DNA of 64,000 nt from Lachnospiraceae bacterium (GCA_021770345.1 JAETRD010000007.1:96537-160536); one strand, 5' to 3'; positions 46,487-55,513 are shown, counted from the stretch's first letter. The notes: a model not told the origin generated them from the letters alone. Made by a program: numbers and translations.

Positions 46487-46522
46487 AAAATAGATATAGT
46501 GCGGACACTATATCTATTTTTA
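46487..46522 (+). terminator. Terminator after the sipL-like gene
   Basis: AAAATAGATATAGTG pairs with CACTATATCTATTTT around CGGA, followed by T. Confidence 0.85.
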
Positions 46523-46560
46523 TGTGCGCCTGCGGCGCACGTTTGTATCAGGAGCAAAGA

Positions 46561-47931
46561 ATGATTTTTAAGAGACCAGAGGGAAACGCATCCGGGAAAA
46601 AGAAAGCTGCGGCGCGGCTGCTTGCGGCGGTACTCATCGTATCGTGCAGCTGTCCGGTGACGGCGTCGGTGATTAAGGATGCGGAGAAGACAAAAAATGA
46701 AGCGCAGAAAAATCTGAACGAGATCAATGAAGAGATTGACAATATTCATTCGGCGCAGAACAGGCTGCAGTCGGAGATGGCGGGCTATGACCGGCAGATG
46801 ATGAACCTGCTGACGGATATGGAGATTTTGGAGGGAGATATCGCCCTGCAGGAGGAAGAAATCGAACAGGCCAATGCGGATCTCGAGCATGCAAAACTTG
46901 AGGAGAAACAGCAGTATGAAGCGATGAAACTCAGAATTCAGTACATGTACGAGAACAGCGACGGGTCCATGTTTGCGGCCGTGATCGGCGCGGAGGACAT
47001 GACGGACCTTTTAAATCGTGTGGAATATGTCACGGATGTGTACAAATACGATCGGCAGATGCTTACCGACTATCAGAATGTGGTGCAGCAGGTGGAGGAT
47101 CTGACGGTGCAGCTTGAAAACGAGATGGAGGAAATGGAAGAGCTGCAGATAAGCTACACGGAGCAGCAGGCATCCCTGCAGCAGGTTATCAATACCAAGA
47201 GCCGTGAGATGGCGGATTTTGACACGAAGCTGGCAAACGCGGAGAGCCTCGCGAGCGAGTATGCACAGACGATACGCAAGCAGAATCAGATTATCGAGCA
47301 GGAGCGTGCGGCCGAGGAAGAGCGAAAGAAAAAAGAAAAAGAAAAGGAAAAGAACAAAAATAAGAATAACAACAAGAATAATTCGACAACCGCTTCCACG
47401 GGAGAGGGAACCGGAGGAACGGGAAGCGGAACCGACGGAACGGGGACGGGAACAGGCGGGACAGGAACGGACGGAACCGGTGGAACGGGAACAGGCGGGA
47501 CAGGAACGGACGGAACCGGTGGAACGGGAAGCGGGACAGGCGGAACCGGTCTCACGGACGGAAACTTAAATCCGCCTTACTCCTCGGGAGTGAGCGGCAG
47601 CGATGTCGTCTCCTACGCCAGCCAGTTTCTGGGATACCCCTATGTGCTGGGAGGAAACAGCCTCACCGAGGGCACGGACTGCTCTTACTTTGTGATGGCC
47701 GTTTATCAGCATTTCGGGATATCGCTGCCGAGGTCTTCCTACGCGCAGCAGAGCTGCGGACAGGCCGTCAGCTATGAGAATGCAAGGCCCGGCGATATTA
47801 TCTGCTATCCCGGGCATGTGGCGATCTACATAGGGGACGGGAGGATTATCCACGCGTCCACACCGAGAACGGGCATTTGCTACGGGAATGCAACCTATCG
47901 GACGATTACCACGGTGCGCCGTGTGCTCTAG
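46561..47931 (+). CDS. Secreted NlpC/P60 peptidoglycan hydrolase with coiled coil and Gly/Thr linker
   Basis: 456 residues from ATG 46561 (CAGGAGCAAAGA upstream). Signal peptide to about residue 37 (LLAAVLIVSCSCPVTASV). A long coiled coil occupies ~40-270 (CwlO/PcsB-like). A Lys/Asn stretch and then a Gly/Thr/Asp repeat linker occupy ~280-345. The C-terminal NlpC/P60 domain has catalytic Cys in GTDCSYFVMAVYQHFG and His in PGHVAIYIGDG. Such proteins cut stem peptides during growth or division, usually controlled through the coiled coil by FtsEX-type complexes. No ftsEX is nearby. Confidence 0.9.
   Translation: MIFKRPEGNASGKKKAAARLLAAVLIVSCSCPVTASVIKDAEKTKNEAQKNLNEINEEIDNIHSAQNRLQSEMAGYDRQMMNLLTDMEILEGDIALQEEEIEQANADLEHAKLEEKQQYEAMKLRIQYMYENSDGSMFAAVIGAEDMTDLLNRVEYVTDVYKYDRQMLTDYQNVVQQVEDLTVQLENEMEEMEELQISYTEQQASLQQVINTKSREMADFDTKLANAESLASEYAQTIRKQNQIIEQERAAEEERKKKEKEKEKNKNKNNNKNNSTTASTGEGTGGTGSGTDGTGTGTGGTGTDGTGGTGTGGTGTDGTGGTGSGTGGTGLTDGNLNPPYSSGVSGSDVVSYASQFLGYPYVLGGNSLTEGTDCSYFVMAVYQHFGISLPRSSYAQQSCGQAVSYENARPGDIICYPGHVAIYIGDGRIIHASTPRTGICYGNATYRTITTVRRVL
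47400..47555 (+). repeat. Gly/Thr-coding repeat tract with a 39-bp perfect tandem duplication
   Basis: Degenerate GGAACGGGA-type units throughout. Bases 47452-47490 and 47491-47529 are identical 39-bp copies (in frame, 13 codons). Such tracts can change length by slippage. Confidence 0.9.
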
Positions 47932-47947
47932 CGGGGGAACATGCGAT

Positions 47948-47976
47948 TTGTGTTTTGTTTTACAAAGTGATACAAT
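47948..47976 (+). promoter_or_regulatory. Promoter of yqeY
   Basis: TTGTGT, 17-bp spacer, TACAAT, 33 bp before the start. Confidence 0.5.
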
Positions 47977-48009
47977 AAACGATAGCATATATTTAGGAGG
48001 AATGCAGCA

Positions 48010-48450
48010 ATGCAGTTTAAACAGTTACAGGATGATATGATAGCAGCGATGAAAGCGAGAGATAAAGGCCGGAAAGACGCGATTTCGGCTCTGGTGTCGG
48101 CGGCGAAGAAGGTGGCGATCGACGAGGGGTGCCGGGACGACATCCGTGAAGAACTGGTGGACCGCGTCATTTTAAAGGAGATCAAATCCGTGAAGGAACA
48201 GCTTGATACCTGTCCAAAATCCAGGGAAGACCTGCGGGCGGAGTATCAGGCGCGGTATGATATTTTTATGGAATACGCGCCGCAGATGATGTCTGCCGAT
48301 GAAGTGGAGGCGTTTATCCGGGAGCATTTTGCGGAAGCGATTGCAGGAAAGAATAAGGGTGTGATCATGAAGGCGGTGATGCCCGAGCTCAAAGGCAAAG
48401 CGGAGGGTAGTGTGATTAATCAGGTGGTGGAGGCACTCTGCCGCTCATGA
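48010..48450 (+). CDS. yqeY: GatB/YqeY domain protein
   Basis: 146 residues after AGGAGGAATGCAGCA. QDDMIAAMKARDKGRKDAIS, ILKEIKSVKEQLD and the C-terminal IMKAVMPELKGKAEGSVINQVV match YqeY. The family shares the C-terminal tRNA-contacting domain of GatB but its role is unclear. The stop overlaps the next gene by 4 bp. Confidence 0.93.
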   Translation: MQFKQLQDDMIAAMKARDKGRKDAISALVSAAKKVAIDEGCRDDIREELVDRVILKEIKSVKEQLDTCPKSREDLRAEYQARYDIFMEYAPQMMSADEVEAFIREHFAEAIAGKNKGVIMKAVMPELKGKAEGSVINQVVEALCRS

Positions 48451-49100
48451 AACAGACCAGACGTTTTGTCGTCATTCTGATCATCTTTGTGGTGGTGGCG
48501 GGAGCGGTTTCTCTGCGGAGCGCGGAAGAAAAAGAGGATCTTGTCTTTGCGGAGTCGCTTGATAAGACTGCCGCCGTGGTGGACGGAAAAGCGCTTACGC
48601 TCTCCGATCTGGCGTTTTACATCGCCTATGAAGAGGGAGAGATCGAAAAGAAAGCCTACATCTATAATATGGAAGACACGGGCGAATACTGGAAGCTGTT
48701 CAACCACTATGTGTTCCTGCGCAAAGAGGGCAAGGATGCCGCGATGGATATGGCGGTTCACGATGCAATTTTTTATGAGCTTGCGCTCGCGGAAGGGATT
48801 GTGCTTGACGAGGAGGAGGAACGGCGGCTTGCCAACGCGCAGTATGATTTCTGGAGTGATCTCGAGGAGGAACAGAGAGAGGCGCTGGGGGTCTCTGAGG
48901 ATGTGATAAAAGAGAGTATGCGCCGGCTGGCCGTGGCGGAGAAGTACCAGTATGTGCTGGCTGCCATGGAGGGGAAAAGTTTTGCGTCCTATTCGGTGGA
49001 CGGGAGCGCTTACGAAGAACTTTTGACAGAACATACCTTTGAGATAGAGGAGGATGTCTGGAGTCGTACCCGATTTGGGGGTATTACGGTAAATCATTAA
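48447..49100 (+). CDS. Membrane-anchored SurA_N-like protein
   Basis: 217 residues, ATG overlapping yqeY. One N-terminal membrane anchor (VVILIIFVVVAGAVSL). The rest, VVDGKALTLSDLAFYIAY then HDAIFYELALAEGIVLDEEE, resembles the N-terminal helical chaperone region of SurA/PrsA-type foldases without a parvulin domain. It is likely an extracytoplasmic helper. Low-level relation to the foldase lipoprotein at 32601 is plausible. Confidence 0.6.
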   Translation: MKQTRRFVVILIIFVVVAGAVSLRSAEEKEDLVFAESLDKTAAVVDGKALTLSDLAFYIAYEEGEIEKKAYIYNMEDTGEYWKLFNHYVFLRKEGKDAAMDMAVHDAIFYELALAEGIVLDEEEERRLANAQYDFWSDLEEEQREALGVSEDVIKESMRRLAVAEKYQYVLAAMEGKSFASYSVDGSAYEELLTEHTFEIEEDVWSRTRFGGITVNH

Positions 49101-49128
49101 AATAAAATAGAAAAGAAGAAGCAAAACT

Positions 49129-50004
49129 ATGACAACAAAAATTGGAAGAAACGATCCGTGCTGGTGCAACAGCGGCCGGAAATATAAGACATGTCATCAG
49201 GCATTTGACGAGAGAATCGCGTCGTACGCGGCGCGGGGACATATTGTCCCGACGCACGATATTATCAAAAATGCAAAGCAGGTTGAAAAGATTAAGGAGA
49301 GCTGTAAGATCAATATCGCGGTGCTTGATTATATTGAGAAGAACATTCATGAAGGGATGAACACGGCGGAGATTGACAAAATTGTTTATGACATGACTAC
49401 GGATATGGGCGGGATACCGGCGCCGCTGAATTATGAGGGGTACCCGTTTTCGGTGTGCACTTCCGTGAATGACCAGGTGTGTCACGGGTTTCCTTCGGAA
49501 AAGGTCATTTTAAAGCAGGGGGATATCATCAACGTGGATTGTTCCACGATCTTAAACGGCTATTTTTCGGACTCTTCGCGCATGTTCGAAATCGGAGAGG
49601 TTTCAGCCGAGAAAAAGAAACTGGTGGAAGTTACAAAGGAGTGCGTAGAGCTGGGGCTTAACGAGGTAAAGCCCTGGGGATTTCTCGGAGATATGGGGCA
49701 GGCGGTACACGACCATGCCTTTGCAAACGGCTATACGGTCGTCCGTGAAATCGGCGGTCACGGCGTTGGGTTAAAGTTCCATGAGGAGCCGTGGGTCGGC
49801 TATAACAGCAGACGCGGCCAGGAGATGCTGCTGGTTCCGGGAATGATTTTTACGATTGAGCCCATGGTCAACATGGGAAAAGTGGACATCTATGTGGACG
49901 ACGAGAATGACTGGGAAGTATACACGGCAGACGGAAAGCCTTCCGCGCAGTGGGAGATTATGGTGCTCGTCACCGAGGACGGCGCGGAGGTATTGTGCTG
50001 GTAG
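49129..50004 (+). CDS. map: Type I methionine aminopeptidase with N-terminal SEC-C zinc motif
   Basis: 291 residues. Residues 5-22 (RNDPCWCNSGRKYKTCH) form a SEC-C zinc knuckle, as on SecA and long MAPs of Firmicutes, probably for ribosome binding. The catalytic part keeps the metal ligands: NVDCSTILNGYFSDSSRM, GGHGVGLKFHEEP, FTIEPMVN and QWEIMVLV. It removes the initiator Met. DCS...SDS replaces the more usual DV...HGD region, yet both Asp ligands are present. aroE follows 18 bp later. Confidence 0.93.
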   Translation: MTTKIGRNDPCWCNSGRKYKTCHQAFDERIASYAARGHIVPTHDIIKNAKQVEKIKESCKINIAVLDYIEKNIHEGMNTAEIDKIVYDMTTDMGGIPAPLNYEGYPFSVCTSVNDQVCHGFPSEKVILKQGDIINVDCSTILNGYFSDSSRMFEIGEVSAEKKKLVEVTKECVELGLNEVKPWGFLGDMGQAVHDHAFANGYTVVREIGGHGVGLKFHEEPWVGYNSRRGQEMLLVPGMIFTIEPMVNMGKVDIYVDDENDWEVYTADGKPSAQWEIMVLVTEDGAEVLCW

Positions 50005-50021
50005 TGTTTCGGGAGGATGAA

Positions 50022-51215
50022 ATGACAGGAGATTGGCTGTATTTTACGGGCAGCGGGATTACGGTGAGACAGATTGCACAGGCGCTGGGACCGGACTGCG
50101 AAACCGAAATCTGGGAGGAGGCCGGCGTGCTGGAGGTCATGCTTGGGGACGGGGCCTCCATGGATTTTGAGGCGTCAAAGATACGACCGAAGGACGAGGC
50201 CACGCGGGCATTTGCCGATGCACACGGGTGCAGGCAGGTGTTTCTGGTGACCTTTCCGCCGGAAGAATATGAGAGGGCAAGAGCGCGGATGCAGCAGATA
50301 CAGCGTGCGCTTTCCGGTGTGTTCTGCGGGGACACGGAGGATATGACGCCGGTGCTGGGCAAAGACATTTCCGGCCGGACGGGGGTATTGGCGCTGTTTG
50401 GTTCACCGGTCGGACATTCCGGCTCACCGGCCATGTATAATTACTGCTTTAAAAAGTTCGGGCTGGATTACATATATGTGGCGTTTGACATTAAAGAGGA
50501 GGATGTGGCGACGGCCGCCGCGGCCATGCGGACGTTTCGGATGCGCGGCTGCAACGTGACGATGCCCTGTAAAAATGAATTCGTAAAATATATGGATGAG
50601 CTTTCACCGGCGGCCCGGATGATGGGAGCGGTGAATACGATCGTCAATGAGGACGGACGGCTGATCGGGTACAATACGGACGGTGCGGGCGTTGTAAATT
50701 GTCTTGCGGACCGGGGGATTACGGTTCCCGGGAAGAAACTGATCGTCACCGGAACCGGCGGTGCGGCTACGGCAATTCAGATTCAGAGCGCGCTTGACGG
50801 CGCCGCAGCGCTCGCGATATTTGCGAGGACGCCCGCAAAGGCGCTGCAGGCAGTGGAAAATATCCGGAAGGAACGGCCGGAATGTAAGGTAGACGTGTAC
50901 GATATCGCGGATACCGCGCGGATGACGGAGGAGATGCGGACTGCGGATATTTTTATCAATGCGACGAGCGTCGGCATGAGCCCGAAGGAGGACGAGAGCG
51001 TCGTGAAGGATTTGGACGGTTTTCGTCCGGGGCTTGTGGTTATGGATGCGGTGTATGAGCCGGTGCAGACAAAGCTGCTTACCGACGCCGCGGCTGCGGG
51101 CTGTACCTGTGTCAGCGGCAAGGGGATGCTGCTGTGGCAGGGGGTGGAGGCGTTCCGGCTTTATACCGGTCTTGAGATGCCGGTGGAGGAGGTAAGGCGG
51201 GAATGTTTTTCGTGA
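50022..51215 (+). CDS. aroE: Shikimate dehydrogenase with extra N-terminal domain
   Basis: 397 residues from ATG 50022 (GGGAGGATGAA upstream). Residues ~120-390 are AroE: LFGSPVGHSGSPAMYNY, GCNVTMPCKNEF, GAVNTIVNEDGRLIGYNTDG, NADP loop VTGTGGAATAIQI, INATSVGM, and WQGVEAFRLYTG. Usually AroE is ~280 residues; here about 115 N-terminal residues of unknown fold precede it (TGDWLYFTGSGITVRQIAQA). MPCK replaces the usual VPxK, keeping the catalytic Lys. Followed by aroK, giving successive shikimate steps. Confidence 0.92.
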   Translation: MTGDWLYFTGSGITVRQIAQALGPDCETEIWEEAGVLEVMLGDGASMDFEASKIRPKDEATRAFADAHGCRQVFLVTFPPEEYERARARMQQIQRALSGVFCGDTEDMTPVLGKDISGRTGVLALFGSPVGHSGSPAMYNYCFKKFGLDYIYVAFDIKEEDVATAAAAMRTFRMRGCNVTMPCKNEFVKYMDELSPAARMMGAVNTIVNEDGRLIGYNTDGAGVVNCLADRGITVPGKKLIVTGTGGAATAIQIQSALDGAAALAIFARTPAKALQAVENIRKERPECKVDVYDIADTARMTEEMRTADIFINATSVGMSPKEDESVVKDLDGFRPGLVVMDAVYEPVQTKLLTDAAAAGCTCVSGKGMLLWQGVEAFRLYTGLEMPVEEVRRECFS

Positions 51216-51262
51216 GACGGCGGTATGCAGGAATTTTTAATAGAAAACGGACGGAGTAAGCG

Positions 51263-51763
51263 ATGAAGAATATATATCTGATTGGATTTATGGGGACGGG
51301 GAAGAGCACCGTGGCCTGCGAGCTGCGCAGGCGGACGGCGACGATCCTTGTGGAGATGGATCAGGTCATCGAGGAGCAGCAGAAGATGACGGTTACGGAA
51401 ATTTTTGCAAAGTACGGGGAAGAATATTTCAGGGAGCTTGAGACAGAGCTGCTGCGCGATCTTGGGACACAGGAGAATTTAATCGTTTCCTGCGGTGGCG
51501 GAAGCGTCCTTCGGGACGAAAATGCCGGGATTATGAAGAAAAGCGGCAAAGTCGTATTGTTGTTGGCCGAACCGGAGACGATTTACGAGCGGGTGAGAAA
51601 CAGTGTGAACCGGCCGATTTTAAACGGGAATATGAATCCGGAATATATCGGCGAGCTTATGGGGGAGCGAAGCGCGCGTTATCAGGCGGTGGCGGATATT
51701 TCCGTTTCCACGGACGGGAAGCGTGTGCCGGATATCTGCGCGGAGATATTGAGACTGCTGTAA
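51263..51763 (+). CDS. aroK: Shikimate kinase
   Basis: 166 residues. IGFMGTGKSTVA is the P-loop, EMDQVIEEQQ carries the substrate-binding Asp, FRELETELL and CGGGSVLRDEN are shikimate-binding. It phosphorylates shikimate at O3. It lies 47 bp after aroE. Confidence 0.94.
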   Translation: MKNIYLIGFMGTGKSTVACELRRRTATILVEMDQVIEEQQKMTVTEIFAKYGEEYFRELETELLRDLGTQENLIVSCGGGSVLRDENAGIMKKSGKVVLLLAEPETIYERVRNSVNRPILNGNMNPEYIGELMGERSARYQAVADISVSTDGKRVPDICAEILRLL

Positions 51764-51787
51764 GCAAATGTGAGAAGGTAGTTGGGG

Positions 51788-52399
51788 ATGAATTTTAATT
51801 TTATCAGAGAGTGCGTCACCGGGGATGACGCACTGTCGGAACTGTACAGTTCCGCGGCTGCACAGCTTGCGCAGGCGGAGGAAGTATACCGGCAGAATCC
51901 GCAGGAATGCGGGATTCTGCTGCGCGAAGCCGCAAAGCGGGTGTGTGAGATTTACAACTGTTATTATCAGGTGGGGTATCCGGAGGGAACGGCTCTGGAA
52001 GATTTTTTGTGCTATACGGATGACGACGGGCACAATTCCATGGTGAGCCTGTTTTTGAGCGTTTTGCGGAAAGAACAGCGCGACAGGCTCAACAGACTCC
52101 GGGTGTACGGGGACGACTGTATTCTGGGGCGAAGCGCGCCGGATCAGGGGATGACGTTTGAGGACCGCATGGAAAAAAATGCGCGGCGCATGATGGAAAC
52201 GATGATGGAAGTGACGAAAGATATGTGCCGGCGGATTAATAAGCGGGAGGATCTGGCCGACCGGACTTTTTCGGAGGACTTGCTGCCGGTGAGCGACACG
52301 CGTGTAACCGGAGCAGACGAAGACGAAGCGCACATACAGCCGCCGAAAAAGAAATCCTGGTTTGGGAGGTTGTTCGGGGCATCGGGAGATGAGGAATGA
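51788..52399 (+). CDS. Hypothetical protein, HEPN/DUF4145-like N-terminus
   Basis: 203 residues from ATG 51788 (AGAAGGTAGTTGGGG upstream). Residues ~15-60 (AAAQLAQAEEVYRQNPQECG) resemble the helical N-terminal DUF4145-like region of some restriction subunits. The rest is charged and helical (MMETMMEVTKDMCRR), ending in PPKKKSWFGRLFG. No catalytic motif. A terminator follows. Confidence 0.5.
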   Translation: MNFNFIRECVTGDDALSELYSSAAAQLAQAEEVYRQNPQECGILLREAAKRVCEIYNCYYQVGYPEGTALEDFLCYTDDDGHNSMVSLFLSVLRKEQRDRLNRLRVYGDDCILGRSAPDQGMTFEDRMEKNARRMMETMMEVTKDMCRRINKREDLADRTFSEDLLPVSDTRVTGADEDEAHIQPPKKKSWFGRLFGASGDEE

Positions 52400-52428
52400 A
52401 ATCGGGCGACATGTCGTCTGCATAAGTA

Positions 52429-52466
52429 AAAAAGGTCTGCCGCATGAACGCGGCAGACCTTTTTTA
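52429..52466. terminator. Bidirectional terminator
   Basis: AAAAAGGTCTGCCGC with GCGGCAGACCTTTTT, serving the convergent genes on both sides. Confidence 0.9.
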
Positions 52467-52805
52467 CAGATTACTTCCGTTCCAGCCCCACGCGTTTGTG
52501 GGATAATAGGCGATATAGATACGGTCCGCCGGGATGGAGAGCGCCGAGGAAAGTGCGGCACAGAGTTTTGCGGTCATCTGGCCTGCGCCTGCCGGCGAGG
52601 GCGTGCCGAAGGTTTTTACTTCCACATAGGCGGCGTCTGTGGTGCTGCCTTGGAAAGAGAGGCTTGCGTTGTCCTCAAAACCGGTCATGACCCAGTTTTC
52701 GCGCTTACCGAGGCATTCTCGGGTGATGCCGATAATCTCGGCAGTCAGCGCTTCTTTTTTTGTGTCACTTAAAGTTACGGTGGTCTTGGTATTGATAAAC
52801 GGCAT
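52464..52805 (-). CDS. MIF-like tautomerase
   Basis: 113 residues from ATG 52805 (AAGGAGGATTCTGCC upstream). Mature N-terminus is P2 of MPFINTKTTVTLS, the catalytic proline of the tautomerase/MIF family. SIPADRIYIAYYPTNAWGWNG near the end matches macrophage migration inhibitory factor homologues. Probable phenylpyruvate-type tautomerase or a MIF mimic in a gut bacterium; activity inferred. Divergent from spoIIID. Confidence 0.88.
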   Translation of the reverse strand: MPFINTKTTVTLSDTKKEALTAEIIGITRECLGKRENWVMTGFEDNASLSFQGSTTDAAYVEVKTFGTPSPAGAGQMTAKLCAALSSALSIPADRIYIAYYPTNAWGWNGSNL

Positions 52806-52862
52806 GGCAGAATCCTCCTTCATATATGAATGCTCACAAAACGGCATCCTTTATAGAATTTA

Positions 52863-52891
52863 GTATAAACGAAAAACTCGCGGCATACAAT
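52863..52891 (+). promoter_or_regulatory. Sigma-E-like promoter of spoIIID
   Basis: GTATAAA, 14-bp spacer, CATACAAT: the -10 is the sigma-E consensus and the spacing fits. In Bacillus spoIIID is transcribed by sigma-E in the mother cell. Confidence 0.7.
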
Positions 52892-52919
52892 GTAAAAACA
52901 ATAATGCAGAGGGTTTTTT

Positions 52920-53174
52920 GTGAAAGGTTATATTGAAGAGAGAGCGATGGAAATTGCCAGATATATCATTGACAATAACACCACGGTGCGTCAGGCAGCA
53001 AAGCATTTCGGAATCAGCAAAAGCACGGTACATAAGGATGTGACGGAACGCCTGGTGCAGGTGAATCCTTCGCTGGCAGCCGAGACGAGAAAGGTGCTCG
53101 ATGTCAATAAATCCGAACGCCATATTCGCGGCGGGCTGGCAACAAAAGAAAAATACCTGCATCAGCACTGCTGA
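52920..53174 (+). CDS. spoIIID: Sporulation transcription factor SpoIIID
   Basis: 84 residues with a GTG start. GYIEERAMEIARYIIDNNTT and the HTH VRQAAKHFGISKSTVHKDV are SpoIIID signatures, with the basic tail KSERHIRGGLATKEKY. It switches mother-cell genes between the sigma-E and sigma-K stages. Confidence 0.96.
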   Translation: MKGYIEERAMEIARYIIDNNTTVRQAAKHFGISKSTVHKDVTERLVQVNPSLAAETRKVLDVNKSERHIRGGLATKEKYLHQHC

Positions 53175-53200
53175 CCGGCAGCGGAATTGCCGGTATGAAG

Positions 53201-53983
53201 TCAGAACCGGTGACCGCCCCCGCTGTGACTGCCGCCGCTGCGTCCGCCACCGCCGCCGCTGCGTCCGCCACCGCCGCTGCTGCGCGGACTGTAGACTTTG
53301 GTCTGATGTGAAAAGTCGGCGTGGGTATCCCGCAGGGAATAACTGGCGTAGATGCCGCTCAAAAGCTGACTCCCGGAGGGCTTTTTGCCGGCGGAATATG
53401 CGCGCACCAGCGCATAATTAATCAAAAGCGCGAGAATCACTGCCAGCAGGAGATTGCAGATGTATTTCATGGGCTGGGCGATGCGTCCGCCTTCTAAGAG
53501 CTGAAACAGCTGCTGATAAGCCGCTGCCGCGCACCCAGCATAATCGCCGTCCGAAGCGTAGGTGTAGATATTGTCGGTGATAATGTCACACTGGCCGCTT
53601 GTGACCAGACGGGAGACGGAACCGGTGTTGTGGATGTAGAGGTAACGGTTATCCATGTCAATCACAAACAGAGTGCCGCTTTCATTGCCGAACAGGGATT
53701 CATAATAACGTTCGGCGTAAGCGCGTGTGGAGGAGCTGTTTTCGGAAACGGTTTTAAACACGGCGTTCCCGTATGCGGTGACGGGCTCCATGGCCTTTTC
53801 TATGGAGGCGAGTTCCTCTTCGGTCAGAAGATTCGCATCGTCCGAAGCAAACACTTCATAGCCGGTTTCAGGGTTTGTATAAAGGGAATCGGCAAAAGCA
53901 GGACAGGCAAAAAGGAGGAGCGCCATAAGAAAGCACGCACATGCGCCTGAGAGTTTTCGGGTTGCGGGATGTAAATTATGCAC
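53201..53983 (-). CDS. TPM-domain exported protein with Gly/Ser-rich tail (YgcG-like)
   Basis: 260 residues from GTG 53983, with GGAGGT inside the upstream gene. Signal peptide (FLMALLLFACPAFA). The TPM domain spans ~35-170 (DDANLLTEEELASIEKAMEP, GTLFVIDMDNRYLYIHNTG). A membrane helix follows (LLLAVILALLINYALV). The end is SGGGGRSGGGGGRSGG, typical of YgcG-type membrane proteins. It overlaps the zinc-ribbon gene by 8 bp, so the two probably form one complex. Confidence 0.82.
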   Translation of the reverse strand: MHNLHPATRKLSGACACFLMALLLFACPAFADSLYTNPETGYEVFASDDANLLTEEELASIEKAMEPVTAYGNAVFKTVSENSSSTRAYAERYYESLFGNESGTLFVIDMDNRYLYIHNTGSVSRLVTSGQCDIITDNIYTYASDGDYAGCAAAAYQQLFQLLEGGRIAQPMKYICNLLLAVILALLINYALVRAYSAGKKPSGSQLLSGIYASYSLRDTHADFSHQTKVYSPRSSGGGGRSGGGGGRSGGSHSGGGHRF

Positions 53984-55391
53984 GGTCGTCACCTCCCTGC
54001 TTGTCAAACTGCGGTAATCTCCGGGTTGACAAAATGTTGTAATATTTGATGATGTCCAGCAGGCTGACAAGGACGGCAGCCAGTGACAGTATCGCAGCCC
54101 CGTAAAAGACCAGATCCGAGGCCGGGTTTAAGATGAAGATTGCCACCGCGGCGGCAAACGAGGCCAGGGCACACCAGAACCCGGGCTTTGTCCACAGGTT
54201 ATAGGAGGCACCGGTGTCTTCTACGGCCATTCTGCCCTGTCTTACGGCTGACCCGGAATATCGCTTTCGGTACTGCAGCCCTTTGTCGTCAAGGCCGTTT
54301 TCCCTGCGCGTAATCTGTGCAAATTCCATGCCGTAGATAACGGTGGAGACGAGAGCCAGCACGGCGGATGCGATCAGCAGCTTTCCGGGAGTCAGAATCA
54401 GAAACAGGTTTAACAGAACAAAAATCGGAAGCGCTAACAGCAGGGAACCGATAATATACTTTTTCGGATCGACCGGAAGATCTGCGACAACCTTGCCTGT
54501 CTGCCCGTTTACGGTCGCGTAGGCGACACGGTCTTTGTGGCGGTAGGAGAGAAACCACACCGGGAACATGGCGCCGTCCACCGCTTCGCACCTCGTGCCG
54601 AGGGAGGCGGGGGAGAGCTGGCTTCTGTCCGGATGATAAGAACGGAATTCCGGAGTACTGCAGATACGGTCGATGCTTGCGAGGGAGGCGGCCGCCTCCG
54701 CTTCCGGCTGATAAACAGTCTTATCCACATCCGCGATATCCGCGTAGAATCCGCACAAAAAGGAAGGGGTAAAGGATTTCATACCCTTCACATCATAGGG
54801 AGCGATCTTTTGGCTGATGCTGTCGTCAAAGGAAGAGGAGGCGTCGTAGGACAGGCCTTTGTAGCCGGCCTCCAATTGGCCCCGCAGCGTGTAATGGTCT
54901 TTTACGATGTAATCGCCGCGCCGCCTTTCCGTATGCCCCGAAAGGCTGAGTGAATTTTTCTGGGAAATGTGATAACACCAGTACGGCATGTAGATGCCGC
55001 GGAAGCTGTCGATAAATTTTTCGTTCTTCAGCTCCTTCGGCGCAAAAACGGCGCGCTTCATCGCAGCCGAATAAGCCTTTTTACAGTCCTCCTTTGTCTT
55101 TGTGAAAGGAATGATGTAGCCGGGGCGCCGTTCCCTGCTGATGCGACTGTCTAAGATCGTGGATGCCCCGCAGAAGCTGCAGAAGGCCGTGGCGTCGGTG
55201 TCGGCGCTCAAAAGTTCGCCGCCGCACTGGGGGCAGGTAAATATCGTGGCCTCATAGTATGTATGTTCCTCGGCATCCGTTTCTTTGCGGAAGCGGTAGG
55301 GGTCGATGCCAGTGTGACAGAATTCACAGGAAAGCTGCTGTGACGGGATGTCAAATTTCACATTTCCGCCGCAGTTCGGACATTGATACAT
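53976..55391 (-). CDS. Zinc-ribbon membrane protein
   Basis: 471 residues. Two N-terminal zinc ribbons: YQCPNCGG...CEFCHTG and FTCPQCGG...CSFCGAS. A middle domain of ~200 residues includes YMPYWCYHISQ. The C-terminal half has about four membrane segments (LLLALPIFVLLNLFLIL, LLIASAVLALVSTVIYG, FWCALASFAAAVAIFIL, YGAAILSLAAVLVSLLD). Databases often misname this family as a helicase-like PriA relative because of the ribbons. It is paired with the TPM protein. Function unknown, membrane-associated. Confidence 0.75.
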   Translation of the reverse strand: MYQCPNCGGNVKFDIPSQQLSCEFCHTGIDPYRFRKETDAEEHTYYEATIFTCPQCGGELLSADTDATAFCSFCGASTILDSRISRERRPGYIIPFTKTKEDCKKAYSAAMKRAVFAPKELKNEKFIDSFRGIYMPYWCYHISQKNSLSLSGHTERRRGDYIVKDHYTLRGQLEAGYKGLSYDASSSFDDSISQKIAPYDVKGMKSFTPSFLCGFYADIADVDKTVYQPEAEAAASLASIDRICSTPEFRSYHPDRSQLSPASLGTRCEAVDGAMFPVWFLSYRHKDRVAYATVNGQTGKVVADLPVDPKKYIIGSLLLALPIFVLLNLFLILTPGKLLIASAVLALVSTVIYGMEFAQITRRENGLDDKGLQYRKRYSGSAVRQGRMAVEDTGASYNLWTKPGFWCALASFAAAVAIFILNPASDLVFYGAAILSLAAVLVSLLDIIKYYNILSTRRLPQFDKQGGDDRA

Positions 55392-55513
55392 GATAAAGAT
55401 CTCCTTTTTTCTTTCGATGACTCATACGGCAGAAGATGCCGTAACTGCTACTCTTATCTTAATACTTTCCGGGGAAAAGGTAAATATTTTTGTGAAGGTG
55501 ACGGACGCAGAGT

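Noticed and set aside
45252-46508. 418-codon minus-strand frame
   Set aside because: Antisense of the sipL-like gene; no ribosome site and no recognisable domain.
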